This document shows, one piece after another, positions 55,236 to 64,000 of a stretch of DNA of 64,000 nt. Position 1 is the stretch's first letter; each line of letters begins with the position of its first letter. A program made the translations under genes and the position numbers. The DNA is taken from assembly GCF_913058315.1 (NCBI RefSeq), contig NZ_CAJXQY010000010.1, positions 1 through 64,000 on the forward strand, written 5' to 3'. The notes under the pieces are model-generated. The model did no database searches, was not told where the DNA came from, and saw only the letters and a list, made by a program, of their open reading frames with translations. Source of the DNA: an uncultured Alteromonas sp. Its GTDB lineage: Bacteria > Pseudomonadota > Gammaproteobacteria > Enterobacterales > Alteromonadaceae.

Positions 55236-55983
55236 TACTGTTTTGCAAAATGCTTCTGTACTGGTTACCGGAGCAAGCGGCGGCATCGGCCAGGCGGTTG
55301 TGGCCGCCTGCATAGAAAGCGGTGCCACCGTATTTGCCGGCGGACGCAACGAAGAGGCGCTGAGCGCCATGCAGGAGACCTTTGGCAAAGTATTACGGCC
55401 GCTTGTTTACGATGTTACCGACGAGCATGCGGTGAAAGACACATTCCGGCAACTGCAGCGCCAGGTTTCGGATGGGCTGTCCCCGCCGTTATTTGGCCTG
55501 GTAAATAATGCCGGTGTGATGCTGGAGTCGCCGTTATCGGTAACCAGCATGGACAAACTTAAACAGCAGCTCAATATTAACTTTCTCGCTCCTTATCAGC
55601 ATATGCAATTGGCCAGCCGACTAATGAGCCGCCTACGCCGAGGCAGTATCGTTAATATTGTATCGCAGGTCAGTGAGCAGGGAAGTAAAGGCATGAGCGC
55701 GTACGCGGCCAGTAAAGCAGCCCTGACCGGCGCAACCAAATCCCTGGCGAAAGAACTGGCACCGGTGGGTATTCGGGTGAATGCGGTAGCGCCCGGATTT
55801 ATCGATACTCCACTTACCGAACATTACGAAGAAGAAGCCAGACAAAAAGTGCTGCAGCGAACCGTGCTGCAGCGTGCCGGCACTGCAAAAGAAGTGGCTG
55901 ACGCAGTGCTCTATTTACTCTCCGAGCAAGCCGGTTATACCACCGGGCATGTGCTACCTGTTGATGGACACTTTTGCCCATGA
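55219..55983 (+). CDS. SDR family oxidoreductase (FabG-like)
   Basis: VLVTGASGGIGQAVV, NNAGVM, YAASKAAL. Confidence 0.9.
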   Translation: MSLSSNTVLQNASVLVTGASGGIGQAVVAACIESGATVFAGGRNEEALSAMQETFGKVLRPLVYDVTDEHAVKDTFRQLQRQVSDGLSPPLFGLVNNAGVMLESPLSVTSMDKLKQQLNINFLAPYQHMQLASRLMSRLRRGSIVNIVSQVSEQGSKGMSAYAASKAALTGATKSLAKELAPVGIRVNAVAPGFIDTPLTEHYEEEARQKVLQRTVLQRAGTAKEVADAVLYLLSEQAGYTTGHVLPVDGHFCP

Positions 55984-57389
55984 GTTATGCAGAGCTGGCG
56001 ATCCCGTTTATTAAAGCCCACCGGCAATCAGAACGCGTGGCATTGATGGATGATACCGACAGTCTCACTTACCGCGAGTTAAGTGAGGCAGTAGAACGTC
56101 GAGCGCAAAACTGGCAGCAAATTGTTACCCTTCATCGCCCGCTGGTGATGATGCTTATTGATAACAGTATTACCAGTGTGGTGGATTACTTAACCGCGCT
56201 AAGCCTCGATTATGTGGTGCTGCTGCTTAACCCCGCGTGCTCGCTTGTTACCCGTGAACAGTATTCACAGGCATTAACACCCAATGCGGTAATTGGTGAT
56301 GGCACCGTTACCCTTTTGCATAACGAGCCATTGCCAACAGATGCGCGGCTAAGCCTGTTATTATCGACTTCCGGTAGCACTGGCGCCGGCAAGTGCGTGG
56401 CGCTCTCGCAGCATAATCTGATGGCGAACTGTGACGCCATTTTAGCGTATCTGCCCATTGTGGCAGAGGATATTACGCTGGCTACCCTGCCGCTCAGTTA
56501 TTCTTACGGACTGTCGGTATTGCACACGCATCTCAAAGCAGGTGCAGCAATTTGTTTTACCCGCCACAGCGTGTTCGATAAAGCGTTCTGGGAACTGGTA
56601 AAAAACCGTCCGGTGACGTCGCTGGCAGGTGTGCCATCTTTTTACGAAATGCTGCTTCGACTGCGCTTTACCCGCATGGCTTTGCCGGCCCTTCGCTATT
56701 TTACTCAGGCTGGCGGTAAACTGGCTGAAGCCCATGTGACCGGTCTGGCCGAGTACGCCAAACAAACCGATAAAGCATTTTATGTGATGTACGGCCAGAC
56801 TGAAGCCACGGCCCGTATGGCCTACCTGGCGCCAGAAAAAGTACTGGAAAAACCGCAATCCATTGGACAACCAATAGCTGGCGGAGAGTTTAAACTGGTT
56901 GATGGCTTAGCCAGTGAATGTACTGAAGGGGAGCTGTATTACCGTGGTGACAATGTGATGCTCGGATATGTGGCCTCAGTGTCAGATTTGCAGGCTTTTG
57001 AACCGAGTGAATGGCTGGCAACCGGCGATCTGGCAGTGTGTGATGAGGAGGGAGATTACACCATTATTGGGCGTAATAAGCGCATGATTAAGCTGGCTGG
57101 CGAACGGATAAATCTGGATGTGGTTGAGCAGCTTTATTTAAAAGAGCTGGCTGTTCTTAATCTAACTTCACCGGCATGTGTGATTGGTACCGATGACAAG
57201 ATTATTGCCGTTTATGCCGGTTTTCTGGCTGACGGTAGTCGTCAGAATGTGCTTGCAGCATTGGTTAAATCCCTCGCTTTGCCAAAACGCAATTTGCAGT
57301 TAAACGTTATCGATGCGTTACCGCTTCTGGACAATGGTAAAATCGATTATGCACAGTTAAATAAGCGACTGGCGGCACGGGAGGACTGA
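55980..57389 (+). CDS. AMP-dependent acyl/acyl-ACP ligase
   Basis: LLSTSGSTGAGKCVALSQHNL, YGQTEATARMAYL, ATGDLAVCDEEGDYTIIGRNKRMIKLAGERI; ATGA overlap with SDR. Confidence 0.9.
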   Translation: MSYAELAIPFIKAHRQSERVALMDDTDSLTYRELSEAVERRAQNWQQIVTLHRPLVMMLIDNSITSVVDYLTALSLDYVVLLLNPACSLVTREQYSQALTPNAVIGDGTVTLLHNEPLPTDARLSLLLSTSGSTGAGKCVALSQHNLMANCDAILAYLPIVAEDITLATLPLSYSYGLSVLHTHLKAGAAICFTRHSVFDKAFWELVKNRPVTSLAGVPSFYEMLLRLRFTRMALPALRYFTQAGGKLAEAHVTGLAEYAKQTDKAFYVMYGQTEATARMAYLAPEKVLEKPQSIGQPIAGGEFKLVDGLASECTEGELYYRGDNVMLGYVASVSDLQAFEPSEWLATGDLAVCDEEGDYTIIGRNKRMIKLAGERINLDVVEQLYLKELAVLNLTSPACVIGTDDKIIAVYAGFLADGSRQNVLAALVKSLALPKRNLQLNVIDALPLLDNGKIDYAQLNKRLAARED

Positions 57390-57391
57390 TT

Positions 57392-58465
57392 ATGTTTCCG
57401 GGTTATCCAACTGACCTTTTCGACTTGCCAGTTTACGGACTGGCCCGTGCCGAAAAACAAGCCATGCTTAATGGCGTACTGCAGCAACTCACTGCATATC
57501 ATTACCGGCACTGTCAGGCATATCAGCAGATGATTGATTGCAGTCCTTTCGATTTCCGCAATGCTGCTGGTGATGCACAACTACCCGTTGCAGCAAGATT
57601 GTTTAAGGATCTTGAGCTTGCCAGTATTCACCCAACACAGGTATTTCGCCAAATGCGCTCTTCGGGGACCAGTGGGCAGGCATCAAAGATAGCGTTGGAT
57701 GGCGAGTCAGCTAGACGTCAGAGTCAGGTGCTTGTGAAGATCCTGCAAAGCTGGCTGGGGAAACAACGTCGTCCTATGTTGCTGATTGACGCGCCTTCCA
57801 CCATTAAAAAAGCTGGTAGCATGACCGCCAGAGCCGCAGGCTTGCAAGGGGTGTCTCTGTTTGGGCGTCACCATTGTTATGCACTGGATGATGATATGCA
57901 ACTCAATGTTGAGCGGGTGCTGGCTTTTTGCAGGCAATACGAACAGCAACCGGTATTAATATTTGGATTTACATTTCTTGTCTGGCAACGGTTTATACAG
58001 GCGTTAATGACACAAGGTATTCGTGTTAGTTTCAGTAATGCCATTTTGATTCACGGCGGTGGCTGGAAAAAAATGAAGGAGCAAGCGGTCACTGATAAAA
58101 CATTTAAAGCTGCCATACGCACTACACTAGGCAATGTCAGTGTCCATGATTATTATGGCATGGTAGAACAAACGGGTACCATTTATGTGCAATGCGAAAA
58201 CGGGTACTTACATACGCCGGTATGGTCTGATGTTATTATCCGAAATGCCAATGATTTATCCCCGCTTGAGCACGGAGAAAGTGGTCTTATTCAGGTTAAC
58301 TCTGTGTTGCCCACCAGTTATCCGGGGCACTGTATTTTAACGGAGGATCTAGGCACTATTATCGGGGAAGATGACTGTCAGTGTGGTCGTTTGGGTAAAT
58401 ACTTTAATGTGCACGGGCGAGTTCCTAAAGCGCAAGTGAAGGGATGCAGTGATACATTTAGCTGA
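57392..58465 (+). CDS. LuxE-like acyl-protein synthetase
   Basis: MRSSGTSGQASKIALD, VLIFGFTFLVW, GGGWKKMKEQAV, GNVSVHDYYGMVEQTGTIYVQCE. Confidence 0.85.
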   Translation: MFPGYPTDLFDLPVYGLARAEKQAMLNGVLQQLTAYHYRHCQAYQQMIDCSPFDFRNAAGDAQLPVAARLFKDLELASIHPTQVFRQMRSSGTSGQASKIALDGESARRQSQVLVKILQSWLGKQRRPMLLIDAPSTIKKAGSMTARAAGLQGVSLFGRHHCYALDDDMQLNVERVLAFCRQYEQQPVLIFGFTFLVWQRFIQALMTQGIRVSFSNAILIHGGGWKKMKEQAVTDKTFKAAIRTTLGNVSVHDYYGMVEQTGTIYVQCENGYLHTPVWSDVIIRNANDLSPLEHGESGLIQVNSVLPTSYPGHCILTEDLGTIIGEDDCQCGRLGKYFNVHGRVPKAQVKGCSDTFS

Positions 58466-59627
58466 TTCATTATCATCTGAGATAAACTGGCACATCAAAC
58501 CTGATTCGCAGGCGCAGGATCACTCCGCTGCACCTTTAGACGCGATTAAAACTGCGGTGGCGGGATTTTCGGCCTATCTGTTTAAACATCCCACAGCGCG
58601 CGAGTTTCCGGAAATAGTCGCGTTGGCATTTTGGTTCCGTCAGGCGCATCTCGACCAGATAACTGTGGAATTGAAATGTCACCAAATCCACAGACAGGTC
58701 AAACGAGTGTTTCATATAGCACCGGCCAATGTGGATACAGTTTTTATGTATTCAGTATTGTTGTCGGCGTTATGCGGTAATAAAAACGTTGTCAGAGTCA
58801 GCCAGCGAAGCGGCGATGCTACCTGGTTATTAATTGCCTTGCTAAGGAATTATCTGACACTGGCGGAAGGGAGCGACCTTGCTCCGCTGATAGGTGTACT
58901 GGAATATGATGCACTGCATCAGCAGATTACCGAGCAATTAAGCCATTGGTGTGACTTACGGGTTATATGGGGGGGTGACAACGCTATCACCGCCATTTCT
59001 GGGATAGTTCCACAAACACCGCAAATTTGTTTTCCGGATCGTTATTCGGTCACTGTACTTGAGCTTTCCAGGGAGGCTGATTTTGCTAAACATGCGAGGG
59101 CTTTTCTGGCGGATGTTGTACCTTTTACACAGCAAGCCTGCTCTTCACCTAAAGCGATCTATTGGCTAAATACTGATGTTGAAAGTCAGACGCAGTTCTG
59201 GCTGCAGGTAGGTTTAGCTTTGGAATCGATATCGCATAAATTTGAAATGAGCCATAAGGTAGAGCAGCATATCCAGTTGCAAAAACTGGCTGCCAGCTAC
59301 GGGATGACATTATGGCAGCATACGGGCAATAAACATGGTTCTTTTGCCCGTATCCAGAATGTGGGCCCCCTAAGTCACTGTAAAGTCAAAAGCTTGACTG
59401 CCGGAGTGCTCGAAGCACATGACGGCAATGGTTTGGTGCTTGAGCAAGACATAGCGTCCGTTGAAGAGGTTGCTTGTTCGTCGAAGTTGCAAACTATCGG
59501 TTATGCCGTAGCCAGAGATTGGCAAGACCCAAATGGACAATTTAAGCGGGTTGTGCCTGTGGGTAAAGCACTGGAATTTGCGCCAGTGTGGGACGGTGTG
59601 AATTTAATTCAGGCATTTGGTCAATGA
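58449..59627 (+). CDS. LuxC-like acyl-CoA/acyl-enzyme reductase
   Basis: VFHIAPANVDTVFMYSVLLSALCGNKNVVRVS, PFTQQACSSPKAIYWL (candidate catalytic Cys). Confidence 0.85.
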   Translation: MIHLADSLSSEINWHIKPDSQAQDHSAAPLDAIKTAVAGFSAYLFKHPTAREFPEIVALAFWFRQAHLDQITVELKCHQIHRQVKRVFHIAPANVDTVFMYSVLLSALCGNKNVVRVSQRSGDATWLLIALLRNYLTLAEGSDLAPLIGVLEYDALHQQITEQLSHWCDLRVIWGGDNAITAISGIVPQTPQICFPDRYSVTVLELSREADFAKHARAFLADVVPFTQQACSSPKAIYWLNTDVESQTQFWLQVGLALESISHKFEMSHKVEQHIQLQKLAASYGMTLWQHTGNKHGSFARIQNVGPLSHCKVKSLTAGVLEAHDGNGLVLEQDIASVEEVACSSKLQTIGYAVARDWQDPNGQFKRVVPVGKALEFAPVWDGVNLIQAFGQ

Positions 59628-59652
59628 AGTTGTTACAACAAGAGGTTATTGG

Positions 59653-62600
59653 ATGTTAAAAGATATCCGTATTCATTTGGCTGCAGAGGAAGCCGAGCAG
59701 GAACGACTCGAGCAGGCGCTTTCCAGGCATATCGTTTCCAATCACCGTCGCAGTATCATGGCTTTTGCCCGTCATATTCCCTCGTTATTACCAGAAGTAC
59801 AAAATGTTGCGACTGAGAATATTGCGATCTTTGCCAATAAAAACGGGGAATACAATATTGTTGATTACGGAACAGGACGAACTGTATATGGGCTTACCCC
59901 CCAGGCTGAGATCCTCCAACAATATCAGAACATAAAAAATCATGCGCCCTTCATAGCATTACATTGTGACGAAAAAGAGCGTAGCGAAGAAGGCGATAAT
60001 TCGCTGAAATCCATTGCACAGGTTGCTGACTTACCTGGTTATAGGAAGCAGATAGGCTATTCAGCATTACCACAAAACGTCAATGTAATGGTGGTGATGG
60101 GACTGGGACTGGGTTACCACATTGAGCAACTGGTAAAACATCATAACATCAGTCACCTGATCATTTATGAGCCAGAGCGCCAGTATTTTCAGTGTTCTGT
60201 CCTTGCGCTCGATTGGCAACGTTTGTTGCAAACGATGGAGGCCAAAGGGACAGCTGTATTTTTACTCCTTGAAAAGGATGGACGGGATCTTATTGAGAAT
60301 ATTACCGAACTGACCCAACATGTTAACGTTGATGGCTTTTATTACTACAAGCACTATAACCATGCAATTTTTGATCGTTTGGAGGTTGGTTTAAGAGACA
60401 AATCCTGGTCTCAATTGTCTAGGGACGGATTTGATTTAACTCCGAATAGCAATCCAAATCTCTTTTTGCCGGTGTGGTCAGGCAGTATCGAACTGGAAAT
60501 GGTGCACTCCGTTGATAAATCAGACACGTTGTTTAACCGCAATCTATCTGCATTTAAAAAATACTTTCCAGATATCTATAAAGAGTTTGCGGCGTATTGT
60601 CCGACTGACTGGCTGCCAGTAAGAAACGAGCATGACGAGATAAACCTTATTCAGAAACAATCTTTGGCCCCCTTCGGAGGAAAGGCTCCCAGGCAGGATG
60701 CTGATGAAAGTTTTAACCACTTTAAACGGTTCCCACAAAAAGACGGTCTTGTTCTGGGCTATACCGGTACTAAGCTTAAACGATACAAACACTATCAGTT
60801 TGTGGAGAAAACCGAATCGCTGCTTAACGACATTGCGGAGGAAGCAGGCCAGTTGCCAGCAACCGTAAAATCTTTGATTATGTTCGGTATCGGGCTTGGT
60901 TATCAGGTCGAGGCGCTTTTTAAACAACGCCGTGTGGAAAAATTATTCCTGTGTGAGCCTAACCGCGACTTTTTCTATGCCTCCTTATATGCCATTGATT
61001 GGCATTCTATTCTGAACCAGGCAGACAAAGATAATTGCCGGATATATATCAATATTGGTGACGATGGTTCGCATTTGTTCAGAGACTTACTGGCCCAGTT
61101 TTACTCAATAGGTCCCTACATTCTGGCAAGTACCTATTTCTATCAGGCTTACTACAATGCGCATTTAGTACACGCCCTGGCTCAACTTCGGGAGCAACTG
61201 CAAATTGTCATTTCGATGGGTGAGTATTTTGATCATGCGCTGTATGGTATTTCTCACACCATTGAAACGATCAACCGTGGCTATCCGCTGTTAGAAGCTA
61301 ACCCTGCTAAAAAGTTAAGCTTGAAGCAAAAGGAGACCCCAGTCTTTCTGATAGGAAATGGCCCATCTCTGGATGATTGTCTTGCTACCATCAAGGAATG
61401 GCAGGGGAGAGCGATAGTTGTGTCATGTGGTACTGCACTGATGCCTTTATATAAGAATGGTATTATTCCTGATTTTCATGCTGAAATTGAGCAAAATCGC
61501 TCCACCTTCGATTGGGTTAGTCGCATTGCTGATTTTGACTTTTTAAAACGCGTCAGTCTTCTTAGTTGTAATGGAATACATCCCGATACCTGCGATTTAT
61601 TCAAAGAGGTTTTCGTCGCTTTTAAATCCGGTGAATCATCGACCGTATCATCTCTTAACATTATTGGTCGTGCTGCATACGAAGAGCTGGATTATGCCTT
61701 CCCGACAGTATCGAATTTTGCGTTGAATCTATTCATTAAGATAGGCTTTAACCAGATCTACTTGTTTGGTGTTGATCTTGGATTTACTGATCGTAAAAAA
61801 CATCATTCCATTCAGTCCGGCTATTATGAGAGTGATGGCGAGGAGATGTACGATTACAGTGAGAAAAATAATACCTCTATTGTTGTACCGGGTAATTTTG
61901 AAAAGACTGTTTTTACCAAGCATGAATTTAAAGTATCTAAAGATATTCTGGAGCAAACACTATCGAATAAGTCGTTAGACTGTTTTAACTGCAGCAATGG
62001 TGCAAAGATCAAAGATACATTACCGCTAAAATGCGACGACGTTTTATTGGTCAGTACAGAAGAAGATGCCTCAACTGTGGTGGAGGTAATTAAACGTAAC
62101 GTGTTTAAGCCCGTTGCTAACCACAGGCATTACATAGCGCAGTTTGCTGCGAGATACCGACAGGATATTCTGTTAGCGGAATTGGATCATCTGCTAGCCC
62201 TGATCAATGAGCCGATAGTGTCTGTCGAAGAGGTCAATACGCTAATAGAAAAGCAAAAGAACACTATCTTTGAATCCTATAAAAATGGTTCGTCATTGTT
62301 GTTCTACCTCCTCTATGGAAGTATGAATTACTGCAATGTACTGCTCAGCAAATGCGAGAATATAAAACAGGAAGAGACTTTACTGAATTATGCCGAAGGG
62401 GTTTTGCAGCAGTGGTCAGCTTTTCTGGCCGAAGTAAAAGAATTGGTCCATCATTTAGATGTCAATTTCGATACTTCCGAGTCATTTGGAGACATCAGGC
62501 AAGTGGCTCACCTAAAGCGTTTCAGTGCAAAGACTGTTTACCTCACCAATATTCATCAAGAGCACATATTTAATCAGTTCAAGGAACGTTTCTTCACTAA

Positions 62601-63264
62601 AGACGTTATCGAGATCAAAGTACTTGAGCCAGATAGTTTAGAGACTCTGCAGTTAGTTGGAGACGAAGCCATCCGATTTGCTTTTTTGGTCAATAGTCAA
62701 AAGCAGGTTGACCACTTAATTGATGTCTTAAATGCCAGTTCGCTCACACAAGGTCATGTTTTTTGGTTCAGTGAAAATGTGTCTGAACTGGATTTTTCCG
62801 GTTTGCGTTTTTCCTGCAGTATCGTTGTTCATCCGGATTTTGTTTATGGTCCTGATGGCCTGCGGCAGATAGTTGAGGGAAGCGCTGCATATTGGGTGGA
62901 AGAACGCATGCCCTACGTTGCGTTAAAATATAATTTCCAGGCGGATTACAGCAGAGTCGTTGTACCAAAGGTTAAAGTCAGAGCAAGTGCCCATCATAAG
63001 ACAGTCATGACAAACTTTTACTATAAAGTGGTTACTAACACGCAAGACTATAGTCATTATCTGGATTTCGGCGAATACCTTGTCTTTGCATCCGATAATG
63101 ACTTGCGTTTGAATTTGACAGATATGGCTGGTAACAGAGCAGGGCTGTTTTCTGTGGCAAACCTAACGGCGGATACATTGCTGGAGGCTGAAATCTGTAA
63201 CGATGTACTGGAGTCCATTTACCTGACCTACGACGCGGGTAAAGCTGGCGGGAGTTATAATTAA
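59653..63264 (+). CDS. maf: Motility accessory factor (Maf, DUF115) flagellin nonulosonic acid transferase, very large
   Basis: PVFLIGNGPSLDDCLATIKEWQGRAIVVSCGTALMPLYKNGIIPDFHAEIEQN; end of pse operon; start at ATG 59653 with AGAGG SD. Confidence 0.85.
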   Translation: MLKDIRIHLAAEEAEQERLEQALSRHIVSNHRRSIMAFARHIPSLLPEVQNVATENIAIFANKNGEYNIVDYGTGRTVYGLTPQAEILQQYQNIKNHAPFIALHCDEKERSEEGDNSLKSIAQVADLPGYRKQIGYSALPQNVNVMVVMGLGLGYHIEQLVKHHNISHLIIYEPERQYFQCSVLALDWQRLLQTMEAKGTAVFLLLEKDGRDLIENITELTQHVNVDGFYYYKHYNHAIFDRLEVGLRDKSWSQLSRDGFDLTPNSNPNLFLPVWSGSIELEMVHSVDKSDTLFNRNLSAFKKYFPDIYKEFAAYCPTDWLPVRNEHDEINLIQKQSLAPFGGKAPRQDADESFNHFKRFPQKDGLVLGYTGTKLKRYKHYQFVEKTESLLNDIAEEAGQLPATVKSLIMFGIGLGYQVEALFKQRRVEKLFLCEPNRDFFYASLYAIDWHSILNQADKDNCRIYINIGDDGSHLFRDLLAQFYSIGPYILASTYFYQAYYNAHLVHALAQLREQLQIVISMGEYFDHALYGISHTIETINRGYPLLEANPAKKLSLKQKETPVFLIGNGPSLDDCLATIKEWQGRAIVVSCGTALMPLYKNGIIPDFHAEIEQNRSTFDWVSRIADFDFLKRVSLLSCNGIHPDTCDLFKEVFVAFKSGESSTVSSLNIIGRAAYEELDYAFPTVSNFALNLFIKIGFNQIYLFGVDLGFTDRKKHHSIQSGYYESDGEEMYDYSEKNNTSIVVPGNFEKTVFTKHEFKVSKDILEQTLSNKSLDCFNCSNGAKIKDTLPLKCDDVLLVSTEEDASTVVEVIKRNVFKPVANHRHYIAQFAARYRQDILLAELDHLLALINEPIVSVEEVNTLIEKQKNTIFESYKNGSSLLFYLLYGSMNYCNVLLSKCENIKQEETLLNYAEGVLQQWSAFLAEVKELVHHLDVNFDTSESFGDIRQVAHLKRFSAKTVYLTNIHQEHIFNQFKERFFTKDVIEIKVLEPDSLETLQLVGDEAIRFAFLVNSQKQVDHLIDVLNASSLTQGHVFWFSENVSELDFSGLRFSCSIVVHPDFVYGPDGLRQIVEGSAAYWVEERMPYVALKYNFQADYSRVVVPKVKVRASAHHKTVMTNFYYKVVTNTQDYSHYLDFGEYLVFASDNDLRLNLTDMAGNRAGLFSVANLTADTLLEAEICNDVLESIYLTYDAGKAGGSYN

Positions 63265-63513
63265 GCCTGAAGCAGGGAGTAGGCCAGACACCGTGGGAAT
63301 ATATTCTTACCTATGCGCCTTATAGCCGTGCCTATAAAACGACAACTAGCGGCAACCCGTTTTCAACTGAAAGAACAACGAGGCACTACTTGAGTTTTTC
63401 GCGAAACCGTCGATAACACGAGTAGGCACTGCTAGTCCGCCTGGGGGCTTGTTAGTTTTAGCGCCTGTTGCGTTATGTTAATTTGTTGAGCAGTTATCGC
63501 GGAGAATCGTAGT

Positions 63514-64000
63514 TTGCTACCATTATCGGGCATATTCGGCATTAGTGCTGGGTTCATCTTCTATTTCGTGTCAGCGAGCAGTCTTCTTGTACTCAATAAA
63601 AAAGTACGTGCCCGTCGGGGGGCTTTGTCGAAGGTGCTCAATGTCAATGATATACAGATACTTATCCTGTCATCACTGGCAGTGAGTTGTGCCCTGGTGA
63701 TGGTGCCCTGGTTAGCCTTCAGAATGTTTATCTGCACCGTCCTTTTCCTTTACGGTGTGTTGGTGTGGTTGGACGCGTTGTTATTTGTTCAATATCGTAT
63801 TGAGGTTAATCGTCAGACGCTTGCCTGGTTTTTTACTGGCCGTAAAGGGATTGCCAAAGGTGTGCCTCACCTTTTCGAGCTAGTCAGACAAGCTCCCTGG
63901 ATTATATTGATTCCGCTCTCATGGGGGGGCGTTCAGGTGCTCGTTTTATATGGCCTTTCATTGCCATTGGATTCGGTTTCTGATGAAACGGCAGGCAATT
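63514..64000 (+). CDS. Polytopic membrane protein, 3'-truncated; resembles N-terminus of LTA synthase/sulfatase-family transferases
   Basis: TTG start with GGAG SD; MLPLSGIFGISAGFIFYF...WLDALLFVQYRIEVNRQTLAWFFTGRKG; open to window end. Confidence 0.5.
   Translation, partial: MLPLSGIFGISAGFIFYFVSASSLLVLNKKVRARRGALSKVLNVNDIQILILSSLAVSCALVMVPWLAFRMFICTVLFLYGVLVWLDALLFVQYRIEVNRQTLAWFFTGRKGIAKGVPHLFELVRQAPWIILIPLSWGGVQVLVLYGLSLPLDSVSDETAGN

Noticed and set aside
54993-59627. LuxC/LuxE homologues read as a bioluminescence operon
   Set aside because: No luciferase (luxAB), luxD or luxG in the window; genes are embedded in a pse/maf operon, so bioluminescence is not supported.

Overview
The window is a contiguous stretch of gammaproteobacterial (Alteromonadales-like) chromosome. 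From left to right it contains: (1) an envelope/DNA replication block: bamA (5'-truncated by the window edge), skp, fabZ, lpxA, lpxB, rnhB, dnaE, accA, tilS; (2) a GGDEF protein, a Kef/CPA2-type antiporter, a type IV-like pseudopilin, tadA, an MltF-like protein, purL, a Smr-domain protein and tRNA-Arg(CCU); (3) a large flagellar locus: flgT, flgP, flgN, flgM, flgA, cheV, cheR, flgBCDEFGHIJKL, four tandem flagellin paralogues, flaG, fliD, fliS and a fliT-position gene; (4) a flagellin-glycosylation island: pseB-C-F-I-G-H, a five-gene acyl-activation/reduction cassette (ACP, SDR, AMP-ligase, LuxE-like, LuxC-like), a very large Maf (DUF115) protein and the start of a membrane protein. Best candidates for something under-described: the ACP/SDR/AMP-ligase/LuxE/LuxC cassette embedded in the pseudaminic-acid operon; a sialidase-fold protein without a visible signal peptide between flgL and the flagellins; an MltF-position protein whose catalytic Glu appears to be replaced; a tandem pair of hairpins with a shared G-rich loop and differing stems between flagellin genes; a 13+6 nt complementarity between two flagellin leaders; and two small ORFs below the ORF-track cutoff. 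All calls are from reading the sequence; no database search was run.
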